A stretch of DNA of 64,000 nucleotides, from positions 1,039,489-1,103,488 of the forward strand of contig OY282375.1 of assembly GCA_958295825.1 (NCBI GenBank), written 5' to 3'. Origin of the DNA: an uncultured Candidatus Entotheonella sp. GTDB lineage: Bacteria; Tectomicrobia; Entotheonellia; Entotheonellales; Entotheonellaceae. The position numbers and the translations under genes were made by a program. Below are positions 1 to 7,863 of this stretch, one piece after another (the stretch's first letter is position 1; each line of letters starts with the position of its first letter). A model generated the notes under the pieces. That model did not search any database and was not told the DNA's origin. It was given only the letters and a program-made list of their open reading frames with translations.

Positions 1-103
1 TGCCGGCGAGGCCGATCGTCGTTGCCGTCGAGGCGCGCAGAAACGCCCGCCGATTCAGAGAATTGTCACTAGATTGTGCCGTGAGTACCGATTCGGATTG
101 CAT
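1..103 (-). CDS. N-terminus of a Tat-exported protein (partial, runs off the left edge)
   Basis: Reading leftward from an ATG at 103-101 there is an open frame to the window edge. A good ribosome binding site (AGGAGG) lies just upstream, at about 110-116. The 34 visible residues contain a twin-arginine signal (NRRAFLRAS) followed by the start of a hydrophobic stretch (TATTIGLAG), so the product is probably folded in the cytoplasm and exported by Tat. The mature part lies outside the window, so no function can be given. The start and signal are clear; the family is unknown. Confidence 0.7.
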   Translation of the reverse strand, partial: MQSESVLTAQSSDNSLNRRAFLRASTATTIGLAG

Positions 104-289
104 GCGCGACCTCCTATGGAAAGACTCTGTTTACGCCGTTACCCTCAGCGCTGCGGCGCCCGCAAGCCGAACGTTTCCGCCGCGATTTGAGAGCGTTTAT
201 TATAGCACTTGGAGTTTTGCATTTTGCCCTGTCAACTACGCGGTCACGCCTGAGCCAAGACAGCCTTAATCTGTGGCAGGGAGCAGTCG

Positions 290-603
290 TCACCACTCAG
301 TTTCCCACGATCCAGTCCACCAAGCGTTCGAGAGTTCACCCTTCACCACCCGACAGGCTTCGCCAATGGCCTCAGCGTTCGATGCGTCCATTCGTGCGGA
401 GCGCTCGCGCGCATGGCGTGCCTCAGAAGACTGTGCACGGCACCGACAAGATACACGGGGCGGGACTGGCCCTTGCCGCGGCGCACCTGACAAGCCCCAA
501 TGGCTGCTTGCCGTCCCCGATGAAAGGCCTCGGCGCCCGTCCAGCGATGGCGGTACCCTCTCAGGCGCAGCACTTCCCAAACAACCCGCTTGCCCACACG
601 CAC
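290..603 (-). pseudogene. C-terminal remnant of a DDE transposase
   Basis: The minus strand encodes a stretch with RYRHRW-like, GAEAFHRGRQ, CQVRRGKGQSR and YLVGAVHSLL motifs. These resemble the C-terminal end of a DDE transposase family in which a conserved His and Gln-Arg segment follow the catalytic Glu. After HSLLRHAM the similarity moves to another frame (EAIGEACRVVKGEL), so at least one frameshift is present. No inverted repeats or complete N-terminus were found. Assignment is from remembered family motifs and the exact IS family is uncertain. Confidence 0.5.
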
Positions 604-724
604 CGCTGCGGTTGAGTTTCAAGGCGCCCACAGAGTGACGCCGCTGTTCCTGAACAGGGTTCAGTAGGTTGGCGTGGGTGAAATAAGAGTTAGGAAGAAA
701 AGGGCGCGTACTCTACGATATTCA

Positions 725-1045
725 GGTCAGATTGCAAAACTTCAGGTCCATCTGCTGATGCTTCCTGGCCATGCCACGTTTCGTCATCTCAGCCGCTACA
801 GTTCCTGTCACGAGCGCAGTCTTGCGCGGTGGTACGACTGACCGGCTGACTTTGGCGCACTCAACAAAGCAGCAATGACCCAGGTGATTGCGCCCGAGCA
901 TCAACAGGCCCTCGTTATCGACGCCAGCTTGATCCCCAAAAGTGGCGTCCACACCGATGGCCTTGAACGCTTCTGGAACAGCCGCCAGCGACATAGTGAA
1001 AAAGGTCTGGAAGTCTCCGCTGTAGCCCGGCTCGACGACGGTCCC
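725..1045 (+). pseudogene. N-terminal remnant of a DDE transposase
   Basis: The plus strand reads FRHLSRYSSCHERSLARWYD, then an in-frame TGA at 839. It continues ADFGALNKAAM, QALVIDASLIPKSG, GLERFWN and EKGLEVSAVARLD. This is the N-terminal half of a DDE transposase, including the first catalytic Asp in the VIDAS motif. The in-frame stop and abrupt loss of similarity at about 1045, where hsdM remains begin on the other strand, show it is dead. It may belong to the same element as the fragment at 290-603, but the orientation differs. Confidence 0.7.
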
Positions 1046-1084
1046 TTCGCGCCTTGGGGCTGCACCCGATTGGCAAGCTGCGCC

Positions 1085-1790
1085 GCGCCTCGGGCTTGGC
1101 TCGGTTCAGGAACCGCAGCTCGCACGGCGCGGTGCGCGTGTAGAAGAAGTTCGAGCGGATGGCAATCACCACGTCCACGTCGCCGGTCTCCACCAGCCTC
1201 CGCCTGCTGATCTTGGCTTCGCCGCCGGCACTGGACGCCTGAGAGGACATCACGAAGTCGGCCCTGCCGAGCAGTTCGTGCGGGTCCTCGTAGTAGGTGA
1301 TGGCCTGCCGAATATCGCCTTCGAGGCCGTGCACGGCGAGGTTCATCCTGGCGAGGCGCTCGGTGGGGCTTTGGCCGTGCTCCGCCACGGTGCGGGCACT
1401 CTGCACGAACATGCCGCCGGAACCGCACGCCGGGTCAAGCACCGTGCCGCGCTGCGGGTCCAGTACGTGGGCGATCAGCGAGACCAGCGAAACAGGTGTG
1501 AAGAATCGCCGCCGTCGTACGCCTTCTGGTCGGCGAACTGGGTGAGGAGGTGAGGAAGTATTCGTAGATGCGGCCGAAGACGTCGCCCTCGACCCATTTC
1601 AACTCGTCGGGGTTGAGGGTGCGCAGCAGTTGGCCAAGAACATCGTTGCCCAATTCCTGGCACTCGCTCTTGGGCAAAACACCGCGCAGGCTATCGTAGT
1701 CTTCCTCAATGGACACCATCGCCGCGATAATGGCCTTGGCTCGGTCCGCGCCGTCGGGCAAGGCGCGGAGGGCCGATACAACGGGCGTTC
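1085..1790 (-). pseudogene. hsdM: Type I restriction-modification methyltransferase (HsdM) remnant
   Basis: Frames on the minus strand together give an N-6 adenine methyltransferase. They read SIEEDYDSLRGVLPKSEC, DVFGRIYEYFLT, then (other frame) QFADQKAYDGG, then LDPACGSGGMFVQSA (the AdoMet-binding motif), GLEGDIRQAITYYEDPHEL and ADFVM. There should be an NPPF catalytic motif after ADFVM; instead the frame jumps to KISRRRLVETGDVDVVIAIRSNFFYTR, so an internal deletion has removed the catalytic NPP(F/Y). At least two frameshifts, this deletion and missing ends make it a clear pseudogene. No hsdS or hsdR is adjacent. Confidence 0.85.
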
Positions 1791-1841
1791 AGGGTGTGTG
1801 CAGATGTTGAAACCGTTGCCCCGTACGTAGCTGGACTGACG

Positions 1842-2861
1842 TCACGCCGAGAGGGCGTCGTACGGGTTGTCTTTCAGGTCCCGAGCCAACGCCTCTTGGT
1901 GGCTCAGCCACGCCGTGAAATTGGCGCACAGGACGGCGTAGTGCTCGGCGTTGTCGATGTCCAGCGTGCAGCCACCGTACGGGGTCGTCACAATGGTGAA
2001 GCGGGTGCTCAGGAGTTGCGACAACAGGCTGCACACAGCCTGCAACTGTATGCAGATGGGTCGGGCGAGCCGGTAATCCCGCAAGCCGTAGCGGGCCAGC
2101 AGACGTGCCGCGTGCAAGCGCAGGAATGCGCCAACGAATTGCAGGGAGCCGCGCTGCTTGCCGATCAATTCCCCACACAGCTTCAGGATGTTGTACCATT
2201 CCTTCTGGTACCGGTATTCGTACATCTTCTCAATGTAGAAACGGTTGCCCAGCCGGAAGGGCTTCACCATGTGAAGGTTGTTCTGGCGAATCCGCACGTC
2301 GCGCAGGTTGAAATACGCCATTTGGATGCCTGGAGGGCCATGCCGCGGATAGTAGGCTCGCAGCACCTGCGCCGACGTCATGCCCAGGAAATAGTCGTAC
2401 CGGGTGACATCGCAGCTTGCGACGAACGCCTCGATCTCTTGCGGTGTCGCCAGCGGGATGTCGCCCGACATGAACAGGGCCGCCTTGTCGGCCTCGGGTC
2501 TGTCCAGATAGACCTGCCAGCCGGTCTCGGGCGCGTAGTCCGGCAGGGTGTGGAGAAAACCTTGCCAGACGTTTTCGTAGAAGGTGTGGTATTGCTCAAG
2601 CAGGTGCAGGGGGCGCTTGCCCTGAAACGGGCTGTGGGGGCTGGCGAGGGCTTCTTCAAGCTGCGCGGTATCGCCTATGACGAAGATGCGGTCGGTACAG
2701 CGGGCGCGTTCGACGGCGCTGAGGACGTGCGTAATGACCGGCGCGCCGGCCACGGGCAACAGGATTTTGTTGGTGCCCAGAACCGCCCGGCTCGCCCGGC
2801 GGTTTCCCGCCGCGATAATCACATCGAAACGCTGAGGCGTCGGCAACATGGTCGGTTTCAT
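1842..2861 (-). CDS. MobA-like nucleotidyltransferase (NTP transferase fold)
   Basis: About 339 residues. The N-terminus has the sugar/cofactor nucleotidyltransferase signature: VIIAAGNRRASRAVLGTNKILLPV is split between the nucleotide-binding AAG loop and the NK.L.PV.G.P element, followed by HVLSAVERA. FMSGDIPLATPQEIEAF matches the metal-binding GD.P..TP motif of MobA-like NTP_transf_3 proteins. The C-terminal 200 residues (MYEYRYQKEWYNILKL and others) are not typical of MobA or IspD and may bind the acceptor. The ATG at 2861 was chosen over a TTG further upstream; an ATG at 2849 is also possible. It lies downstream of the radical SAM and phosphoesterase genes on the same strand, which suggests a shared pathway of unknown product. 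Confidence 0.7.
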   Translation of the reverse strand: MKPTMLPTPQRFDVIIAAGNRRASRAVLGTNKILLPVAGAPVITHVLSAVERARCTDRIFVIGDTAQLEEALASPHSPFQGKRPLHLLEQYHTFYENVWQGFLHTLPDYAPETGWQVYLDRPEADKAALFMSGDIPLATPQEIEAFVASCDVTRYDYFLGMTSAQVLRAYYPRHGPPGIQMAYFNLRDVRIRQNNLHMVKPFRLGNRFYIEKMYEYRYQKEWYNILKLCGELIGKQRGSLQFVGAFLRLHAARLLARYGLRDYRLARPICIQLQAVCSLLSQLLSTRFTIVTTPYGGCTLDIDNAEHYAVLCANFTAWLSHQEALARDLKDNPYDALSA

Positions 2862-3015
2862 TTCCGCTGACGGATTCCAGATTGAGGCGCCTACTATACG
2901 GGGCGGCTTCCGCAGGATCAATTGTCACCATGCCCTGCCGGTTTGTGGCGGCGCGGCGCTGCTGCTAGAATGCCGTCGCTTCGTGATTCCCGAATGGCCC
3001 GAATTGAGGAGACAA

Positions 3016-3465
3016 ATGACGGTGCAACGTTTCTGGTCCAAGCTGAGCGGTCTCGTGGTGCTGGCGTGCGTGCTGGCGGGTTGCGGCGTGCAGGCGTCCT
3101 ACATGCGGGGCTGGGACCCGGTGGAGGACATCACGAATCGCTGGACAAGCGGCACTATCAACCCCGACAAACTGTCTGACGATGAACGCAGCGTGTTCGA
3201 GGAATTCGGCACGCCGGACGTGCTGCGATTCTTTCGCGACGTCGAATCCCGCAAAGCCGTCTACGAATGGATCTACATGGAACCGTTTCGCACCGTGTGG
3301 TTTATGGACGGCACGCAGGTGGACTACGTCATGGTCGATACCAACGCGTCGAGGCAAACCACCGCGGCCCGTGAGGCACTCGCCAGGAAGCTGAGGACGG
3401 GCGGGGTATTGGCGGGGACCATCGGCAGCGTTGCGGCGGGAACGTTCTCACTCCTCAACGAATAG
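3016..3465 (+). CDS. Small predicted lipoprotein
   Basis: 149 residues starting at an ATG preceded by GAGGAG. The first 25 residues form a lipoprotein signal peptide ending in a lipobox (VLAGC), so the mature protein should be lipid-anchored through that Cys. The rest is mostly soluble: FGTPDVLRFFRDVESRKAVYEWIY resembles small outer-membrane-assembly or SmpA-like folds in style, but I do not recognise a family. The end (GGVLAGTIGSVAAGTFSLL) is hydrophobic and may re-contact a membrane. It is on the opposite strand to its neighbours and is likely monocistronic. Confidence 0.75.
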   Translation: MTVQRFWSKLSGLVVLACVLAGCGVQASYMRGWDPVEDITNRWTSGTINPDKLSDDERSVFEEFGTPDVLRFFRDVESRKAVYEWIYMEPFRTVWFMDGTQVDYVMVDTNASRQTTAAREALARKLRTGGVLAGTIGSVAAGTFSLLNE

Positions 3466-3506
3466 AACGGACGGCTCGTCCACCAGCCTGCTGCCGTCCG
3501 AAAATC

Positions 3507-4292
3507 CTACCAACGTCCGCACGCTCGCTCCTTGCCCGGCAGCACTTCCAGGCAGGTCGTCCACCAGCCGGAGCGGATCGTCTCGACGAACGCCTCGGGC
3601 AACTGCTCTTGCCGCATGTCGCGCGCCAACGCCTCGTAGTCGTAATACACCGGAATGAACGCCACCTGCAGGTCGGGGGCGGCTGTCAGCAGGGTGTACC
3701 AGACGTGCGTCTCGCCGTCGTTCTCCGGACGCCCGATAACGCCGACGTTCACGGCGTGCCGATCGTCCGGCAGGCGGCGATGCCACTTGATCCCCGTATG
3801 GGTGCACAGCAACACGTCCGCTTCATAGTCGCCGCACAGCTTGCTGAGAAAACCGTCCGGCGTCGTACTTTCCCACAGAAACTCGTTCACCTGCCGCGGC
3901 GAGCCGTGGCACATGTGCAACCGGTAGCTGCCCACCTGCACGCGCAGCACGTCTGGCAGGGTGCGCAACCAGTGCTTGTTTTCCTCCGAGGTATGTCGAA
4001 AGGTGTATTCGTAGCTCAGTGCCGCGTAGTAGTTGTCGCGCGGGTCGGTGTAGCCGCAACCGCAGTCTGTCAGCCCATCGGCCAACGAGACGTCGTAGTT
4101 ACCGCGCATGACCTGCACGCCGGCTTCCCGCAGCAACGGATAAACACGGTCCGGGCAGGGACCGAAACCGCCCAGGTCGCCGAGGCAGAACAGCGCCTCA
4201 GCCTGGTGCCGACGGGCGTCCTCGATCGTGGCGGCCAGGGCCCGGTAATTGCTGTACACCCCGCCAAAGACGGCGATGCGACGGTAAACCAT
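3507..4292 (-). CDS. Metallophosphoesterase-fold protein with lost metal ligands
   Basis: 261 residues from the ATG at 4292; a GTG at 4316 overlapping the upstream gene is an alternative. The layout is that of a YfcE/MJ0936-type calcineurin-like phosphoesterase: strand + FGGVYSNYRAL, then CLGDLGGFGPCPDRV, RGNYD, LHMCHGSP and CTHTGIKWHR. GD and CHGSP are kept. The first motif (normally D-x-H) reads G-x-Y, GNHD has become GNYD, and GHTH is changed, so most metal and catalytic residues are missing. It may be a non-catalytic homologue or a divergent enzyme. It lies 8 bases downstream of the radical SAM gene, so the two are probably co-transcribed. Confidence 0.75.
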   Translation of the reverse strand: MVYRRIAVFGGVYSNYRALAATIEDARRHQAEALFCLGDLGGFGPCPDRVYPLLREAGVQVMRGNYDVSLADGLTDCGCGYTDPRDNYYAALSYEYTFRHTSEENKHWLRTLPDVLRVQVGSYRLHMCHGSPRQVNEFLWESTTPDGFLSKLCGDYEADVLLCTHTGIKWHRRLPDDRHAVNVGVIGRPENDGETHVWYTLLTAAPDLQVAFIPVYYDYEALARDMRQEQLPEAFVETIRSGWWTTCLEVLPGKERACGRW

Positions 4293-4300
4293 ATGGTTTC

Positions 4301-5188
4301 TCAGTAGTTGCTGCACGTCATGCCGGTGACGTAGCAGGTATGGCAGGCTGTGTGGTAGAGCGAGCAGGGCTGCATCGCCTCACTGAGTGAGTTCTCCGAC
4401 AGGCGGGCTTCCGGCTCCCCTACCAACAGCGGACAGGCGTAGACGCCGCCATCAGCAACGATGCGGGATTTGGTGCACTGCAGCGTGGTGACGTCGAAGC
4501 CGTGCATCATGCCGGGGGTGACGTAGGCGGCGCCCGTTTCCGAGGGGTGCAGCTTGCCCATGGCGAATACGGGAATCACCTTGAGTCGTGGTTTTTCGAT
4601 GCCGTTTTCCAACAGGAAATCTCGGAATTTCTGGTAAAAGCCGCTGCCGCTGCCCGGCTCCTGCGGGGTTGTCTCCGGCGCCTCGTAGAAGTATTCCGTT
4701 ACCGCCACGATGGGTGGCAATCCCCGCTCTTGCAACAATCGCAGTGCCCGCAACGCCCGGCGCAAGGCGCCCTTGCCGCGCACGGCGTCGTTTCGCGCCT
4801 CGTCCACGTCGTCCAGGCTGATGCGCATCTCCAGGGAATAACGCGACGTGGTCGCCAGCGCCGCCAGCTCGTCGGCCACGGTCGGGGTGATCAGGGTGCC
4901 GTTGGTCAGCACCGACGTGGCGGCCGCCTGCAGCGAGCGCGCCAGGATCGGGATGATCTGCTTGTGCAGAAACGGCTCGCCGCCGGTGAAGTACACCTCC
5001 CGCACGCCGTGCGTCTCGGCTTCGTCGAGGTATCGGTACACGGTCTCCGGCGCCACGAACTTGAGGGCGTGATTGGTCGGGCTACAGGATATGAAGCAGT
5101 GACTGCACGCCAAGTTGCACAGGGTTCCGGTCAGTTGGAACCACAGGGCGTGCAGGTTATGGAAAGGTGCCTGGGGTATGGTCTGCAT
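4301..5188 (-). CDS. Radical SAM protein with C-terminal cysteine cluster
   Basis: 295 residues. The N-terminal CNLACSHCF gives the Cx3Cx2C motif that binds the [4Fe-4S] cluster and S-adenosylmethionine. YFTGGEPFLH is the GGE motif, and SLEMRISLDD is the strand that follows in the partial TIM barrel. The C-terminus has many cysteines (CTKSR, CPLL, CSLYHTACHTCYVTGMTC), consistent with a SPASM-like domain binding auxiliary Fe-S clusters, as in maturases of peptides or cofactors. ATG at 5188 (AGGAAA upstream) was chosen over a TTG at 5209. It heads a leftward run with the phosphoesterase and nucleotidyltransferase. The substrate is unknown. Confidence 0.85.
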   Translation of the reverse strand: MQTIPQAPFHNLHALWFQLTGTLCNLACSHCFISCSPTNHALKFVAPETVYRYLDEAETHGVREVYFTGGEPFLHKQIIPILARSLQAAATSVLTNGTLITPTVADELAALATTSRYSLEMRISLDDVDEARNDAVRGKGALRRALRALRLLQERGLPPIVAVTEYFYEAPETTPQEPGSGSGFYQKFRDFLLENGIEKPRLKVIPVFAMGKLHPSETGAAYVTPGMMHGFDVTTLQCTKSRIVADGGVYACPLLVGEPEARLSENSLSEAMQPCSLYHTACHTCYVTGMTCSNY

Positions 5189-5330
5189 GATGGGGGTTTC
5201 CTGAGCCAAGAGGCCCTCGTGTTGACCGTGCCGGGGAGACAGGTATCGGTGGCGATTGTATCAGGCCCCCGGATTTGCGACAATGGCCGCCGTTTTGTCG
5301 ACCTGCAAATTGCCGGGATGAGGGCTTGGC

Positions 5331-6230
5331 GTGAACACCGACGTGCAGCAGGCGCTGGCGCATTGCCGACAGGTGACCCGCCAGCAAGCCAGGAATTTCT
5401 ATTATGCCTTTCTGTTCCTGCCCTCCGACAAACGCGCCGCCGTCTACAGCGTCTATGCCTTCTGCCGCCACAGTGATGACATCGCCGACGAACCCGGCGC
5501 CCTGCACGACAAACGAGAGCAACTACGGGCTTGGCGCGACGAATTGGAAAACTGCTACAACGGCAGGCCGACGTGCCTCATCACGCGCGCTCTGCAGCAC
5601 ACCATCGAGCGGTATTCCATCCCGCAGAGCTACTTCCAGGACTTACTGCAGGGTGTCGAGATGGACCTGACCGTGCGGCGCTACGCCTCGTTCGACGACC
5701 TGCGGGTCTATTGCTACCGGGTCGCCTCGGCGGTCGGACTGGCCTGTCTGGAGATTTTTGGTTACCGCCATTCCGGCGTCCAGACGTATGCCCGCCACCT
5801 CGGCATTGCCTTGCAGCTCACCAACATCCTGCGCGACGTCCGGGAAGACGCCGAGCGCGGCCGCATCTACTTGCCGCAGGAGGATTTACGGGCCTTTGGC
5901 GTCGGGGAAGACGACGTGCTGCAAAAACGTTACACGGCGACCTTTGCCGCGATGATGCAGTTTCAGCAGGAGCGTATCCTGAGTTATTACCGCCAGGCCG
6001 CCGCCTGTCTGTTGCCGGGCGACCGTATCGCCCTGATGGCGCCGGAAATCATGGCCGCCATTTACCGGGCCACGCTTCACAAGATGCGCCGCCGCCGCTT
6101 CAATGTCTTTCATGGTCGCACGCGCCTGTCAGGTCTGCACAAACTGGCCATCGGCCTGGCGACGTTCGTGTCGCTTCAGACCCGCGACAGGTGGCCGGGA
6201 CAACGTCAAACGGCAACCGGCAGTGGATGA
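5331..6230 (+). CDS. hpnD: Squalene/phytoene synthase family (HpnD-like presqualene diphosphate synthase)
   Basis: 299 residues from a GTG. Both aspartate-rich substrate-binding motifs are present: YAFCRHSDDIADE early, and QLTNILRDVREDAERGR in the middle, followed by IYLPQEDL. Length and motif spelling fit the HpnD group, which condenses two farnesyl diphosphates to presqualene diphosphate on the route to squalene and hopanoids. A phytoene synthase cannot be fully excluded. The stop is followed at once by the zinc alcohol dehydrogenase, suggesting an operon. No HpnC, HpnE or squalene-hopene cyclase is nearby. Confidence 0.8.
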   Translation: MNTDVQQALAHCRQVTRQQARNFYYAFLFLPSDKRAAVYSVYAFCRHSDDIADEPGALHDKREQLRAWRDELENCYNGRPTCLITRALQHTIERYSIPQSYFQDLLQGVEMDLTVRRYASFDDLRVYCYRVASAVGLACLEIFGYRHSGVQTYARHLGIALQLTNILRDVREDAERGRIYLPQEDLRAFGVGEDDVLQKRYTATFAAMMQFQQERILSYYRQAAACLLPGDRIALMAPEIMAAIYRATLHKMRRRRFNVFHGRTRLSGLHKLAIGLATFVSLQTRDRWPGQRQTATGSG

Positions 6231-6243
6231 GGAGAACGCCGCG

Positions 6244-7314
6244 TTGACAACCCATCGCCCCAACGGCTCCATGCAGGCAGCGGTGCTTTATGGACCGAGC
6301 GAAGTTGCCGTCGAAACCCTGCCCGTCCCGGACATTGGCCCAGGCGACGTGCTGGTTCGCGTGGCTGCCGCCACCACCTGCGGCACCGATCTGAAGGTGT
6401 TCTTGCAGGGCCGCCACGCGCGCATGCTGACGCCGCCATCGGTCTTCGGACACGAGTTCAGCGGCACGGTGACGGCTGTGGGCAGCCAAGTGCGGGGTTT
6501 CGAGCCCGGCATGCGGGTGGCGTCCAACAACTCAGCGCCGTGCGGGTGTTGTTACTACTGCGCCCGCGGGCAGCCAAACCTGTGCGACGATCTGGTGTTC
6601 ATCAACGGCGCCTATGCCGAGTACATAGCGGTGCCGGAACGCATCGTACGCATCAATATGCTGCGCCTTCCCGACGACCTCGCTTTTCCCGTCGCGTGCA
6701 TCACCGAACCGCTGGCCTGCGTGCTGCATTGCCTGGACCTGGCTCATTTTACGACCGGGGACACCGTCGTGGTAAACGGCGACGGCCCCAGCGGTCTGAT
6801 GCTGGCGGCCATGGCCAAGCAGCGCGGCGCACGGGTGATTCTGTGCGGCCGGGCGCCGCAGCGCCTGCAGGTGGCGGAGCAGTTCGGCATCGAATGGCTG
6901 GTCAACTACGCCGAGGCGCCCGATCAGGTCGAGGCGGTGCGCGCCCTGACGGAAGATCGTCGTGGCGTAGAAGTGGCCATTGAAGCGGTGGGACGCCCCA
7001 ATGTCTGGGAAACCACCACGGCGATGGTCCGCAAGGGCGGCCAAGCCATCTTTTACGGCGGCCCCCCTAGCGGCACCAGCATGCGCGTGGACGCCCCGGC
7101 TCTCCACTATGACCAGATTACCTTGCAGGGCGTCTTCCACAACACACCCGCGCACGTTGCACAGGCCCTGGAAATCCTGGCGGATCCCACATTGCCTTGG
7201 GCCTCGTTATTGAGCGCCACCTTGCCACTGGCTCGTCTCCCGGAGGCTTTCCAATTGATGATGGCCCGTGAGGCGCTCAAGGTGGTCATCCTGCCGCCAC
7301 CGCAGCCAAATTGA
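6244..7314 (+). CDS. Zinc-dependent alcohol dehydrogenase (MDR family)
   Basis: 356 residues. I chose the TTG at 6244 because GAGGAG lies nine bases upstream; the ATG at 6271 is the alternative. Catalytic zinc ligands are seen as CGTD and GHEFSGTV. The structural-zinc loop has clustered cysteines (CGCCYYCARGQPNLC), EPLACVLHC follows, and the Rossmann dinucleotide loop is NGDGPSGLML. It belongs to the threonine/sorbitol dehydrogenase branch of medium-chain dehydrogenases. It begins 13 bases after hpnD, so it may act on a lipid or isoprenoid alcohol, but this rests only on position. Confidence 0.85.
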   Translation: MTTHRPNGSMQAAVLYGPSEVAVETLPVPDIGPGDVLVRVAAATTCGTDLKVFLQGRHARMLTPPSVFGHEFSGTVTAVGSQVRGFEPGMRVASNNSAPCGCCYYCARGQPNLCDDLVFINGAYAEYIAVPERIVRINMLRLPDDLAFPVACITEPLACVLHCLDLAHFTTGDTVVVNGDGPSGLMLAAMAKQRGARVILCGRAPQRLQVAEQFGIEWLVNYAEAPDQVEAVRALTEDRRGVEVAIEAVGRPNVWETTTAMVRKGGQAIFYGGPPSGTSMRVDAPALHYDQITLQGVFHNTPAHVAQALEILADPTLPWASLLSATLPLARLPEAFQLMMAREALKVVILPPPQPN

Positions 7315-7485
7315 ACTTACGCCCAATTTGGGCAGGAAATTTGGGGGGTTCGCCGGCACATTTCCGGCCACGCCCTTGACTTTGCTGGCGGGAATGTGGT
7401 GTTGTAAATGAAATGAGGGGATTGCTTGTACATTTTGTTAGAGTGCTTACGTGCTGCGAACCTATGTTAAGGAGGTTAAGGACAT

Positions 7486-7785
7486 ATGACGAAGACCGAG
7501 TTCATTGATCAAGTAGTCGAGTCTGCGGGCGTGGAAATCAGCAAGAAGGACGCTGCCGGGGTCCTGGACACCATTTTTAGCGTCATCGGCAAGACGATCA
7601 AGGATGAAAAGCGTTTCTCCTATCCGGGATTTGGCACGTTTACGGTCAAGGAGCGATCAGCCCGCAAGGGCCGCAACCCGCGCACGGGCGATGCGATCGA
7701 CATCAAAGCCAGTAAGACCGTCGGTTTCAAGGCGGCCCCCGGCCTCAAACAAAGCCTGGCCGCTCCCGCGAGGCGGCGCAGGTAA
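7486..7785 (+). CDS. HU-family DNA-binding protein
   Basis: 99 residues, the usual HU length plus a basic tail. The N-terminal helices (MTKTEFIDQVVESAG) are followed by the conserved core PGFGTFTVKERSARKGRNP and RTGDAIDI, which form the DNA-bending arms, and the tail is Arg-rich. HU compacts and bends DNA as a dimer. A near-perfect ribosome binding site (AAGGAGG) precedes the ATG, as expected for an abundant protein. It stands alone, with about 170 bases upstream for its own promoter; I could not place the promoter convincingly. Confidence 0.92.
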   Translation: MTKTEFIDQVVESAGVEISKKDAAGVLDTIFSVIGKTIKDEKRFSYPGFGTFTVKERSARKGRNPRTGDAIDIKASKTVGFKAAPGLKQSLAAPARRRR

Positions 7786-7863
7786 ATTCGAAACGCCGGC
7801 CAACAGACCATTCGGGGGGGGAGAAATCGGCAAACACCCAACAAATTTCATCTCGTCCCCCGC

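Noticed and set aside
1794..2870. 358-codon plus-strand frame opposite the nucleotidyltransferase
   Set aside because: No motif, and the minus strand codes a clear NTP transferase with a full signature.
7315..7340. Palindrome GCCCAATTTGGGC after the alcohol dehydrogenase as a terminator
   Set aside because: The stem is six bases with almost no loop and no T-run follows.
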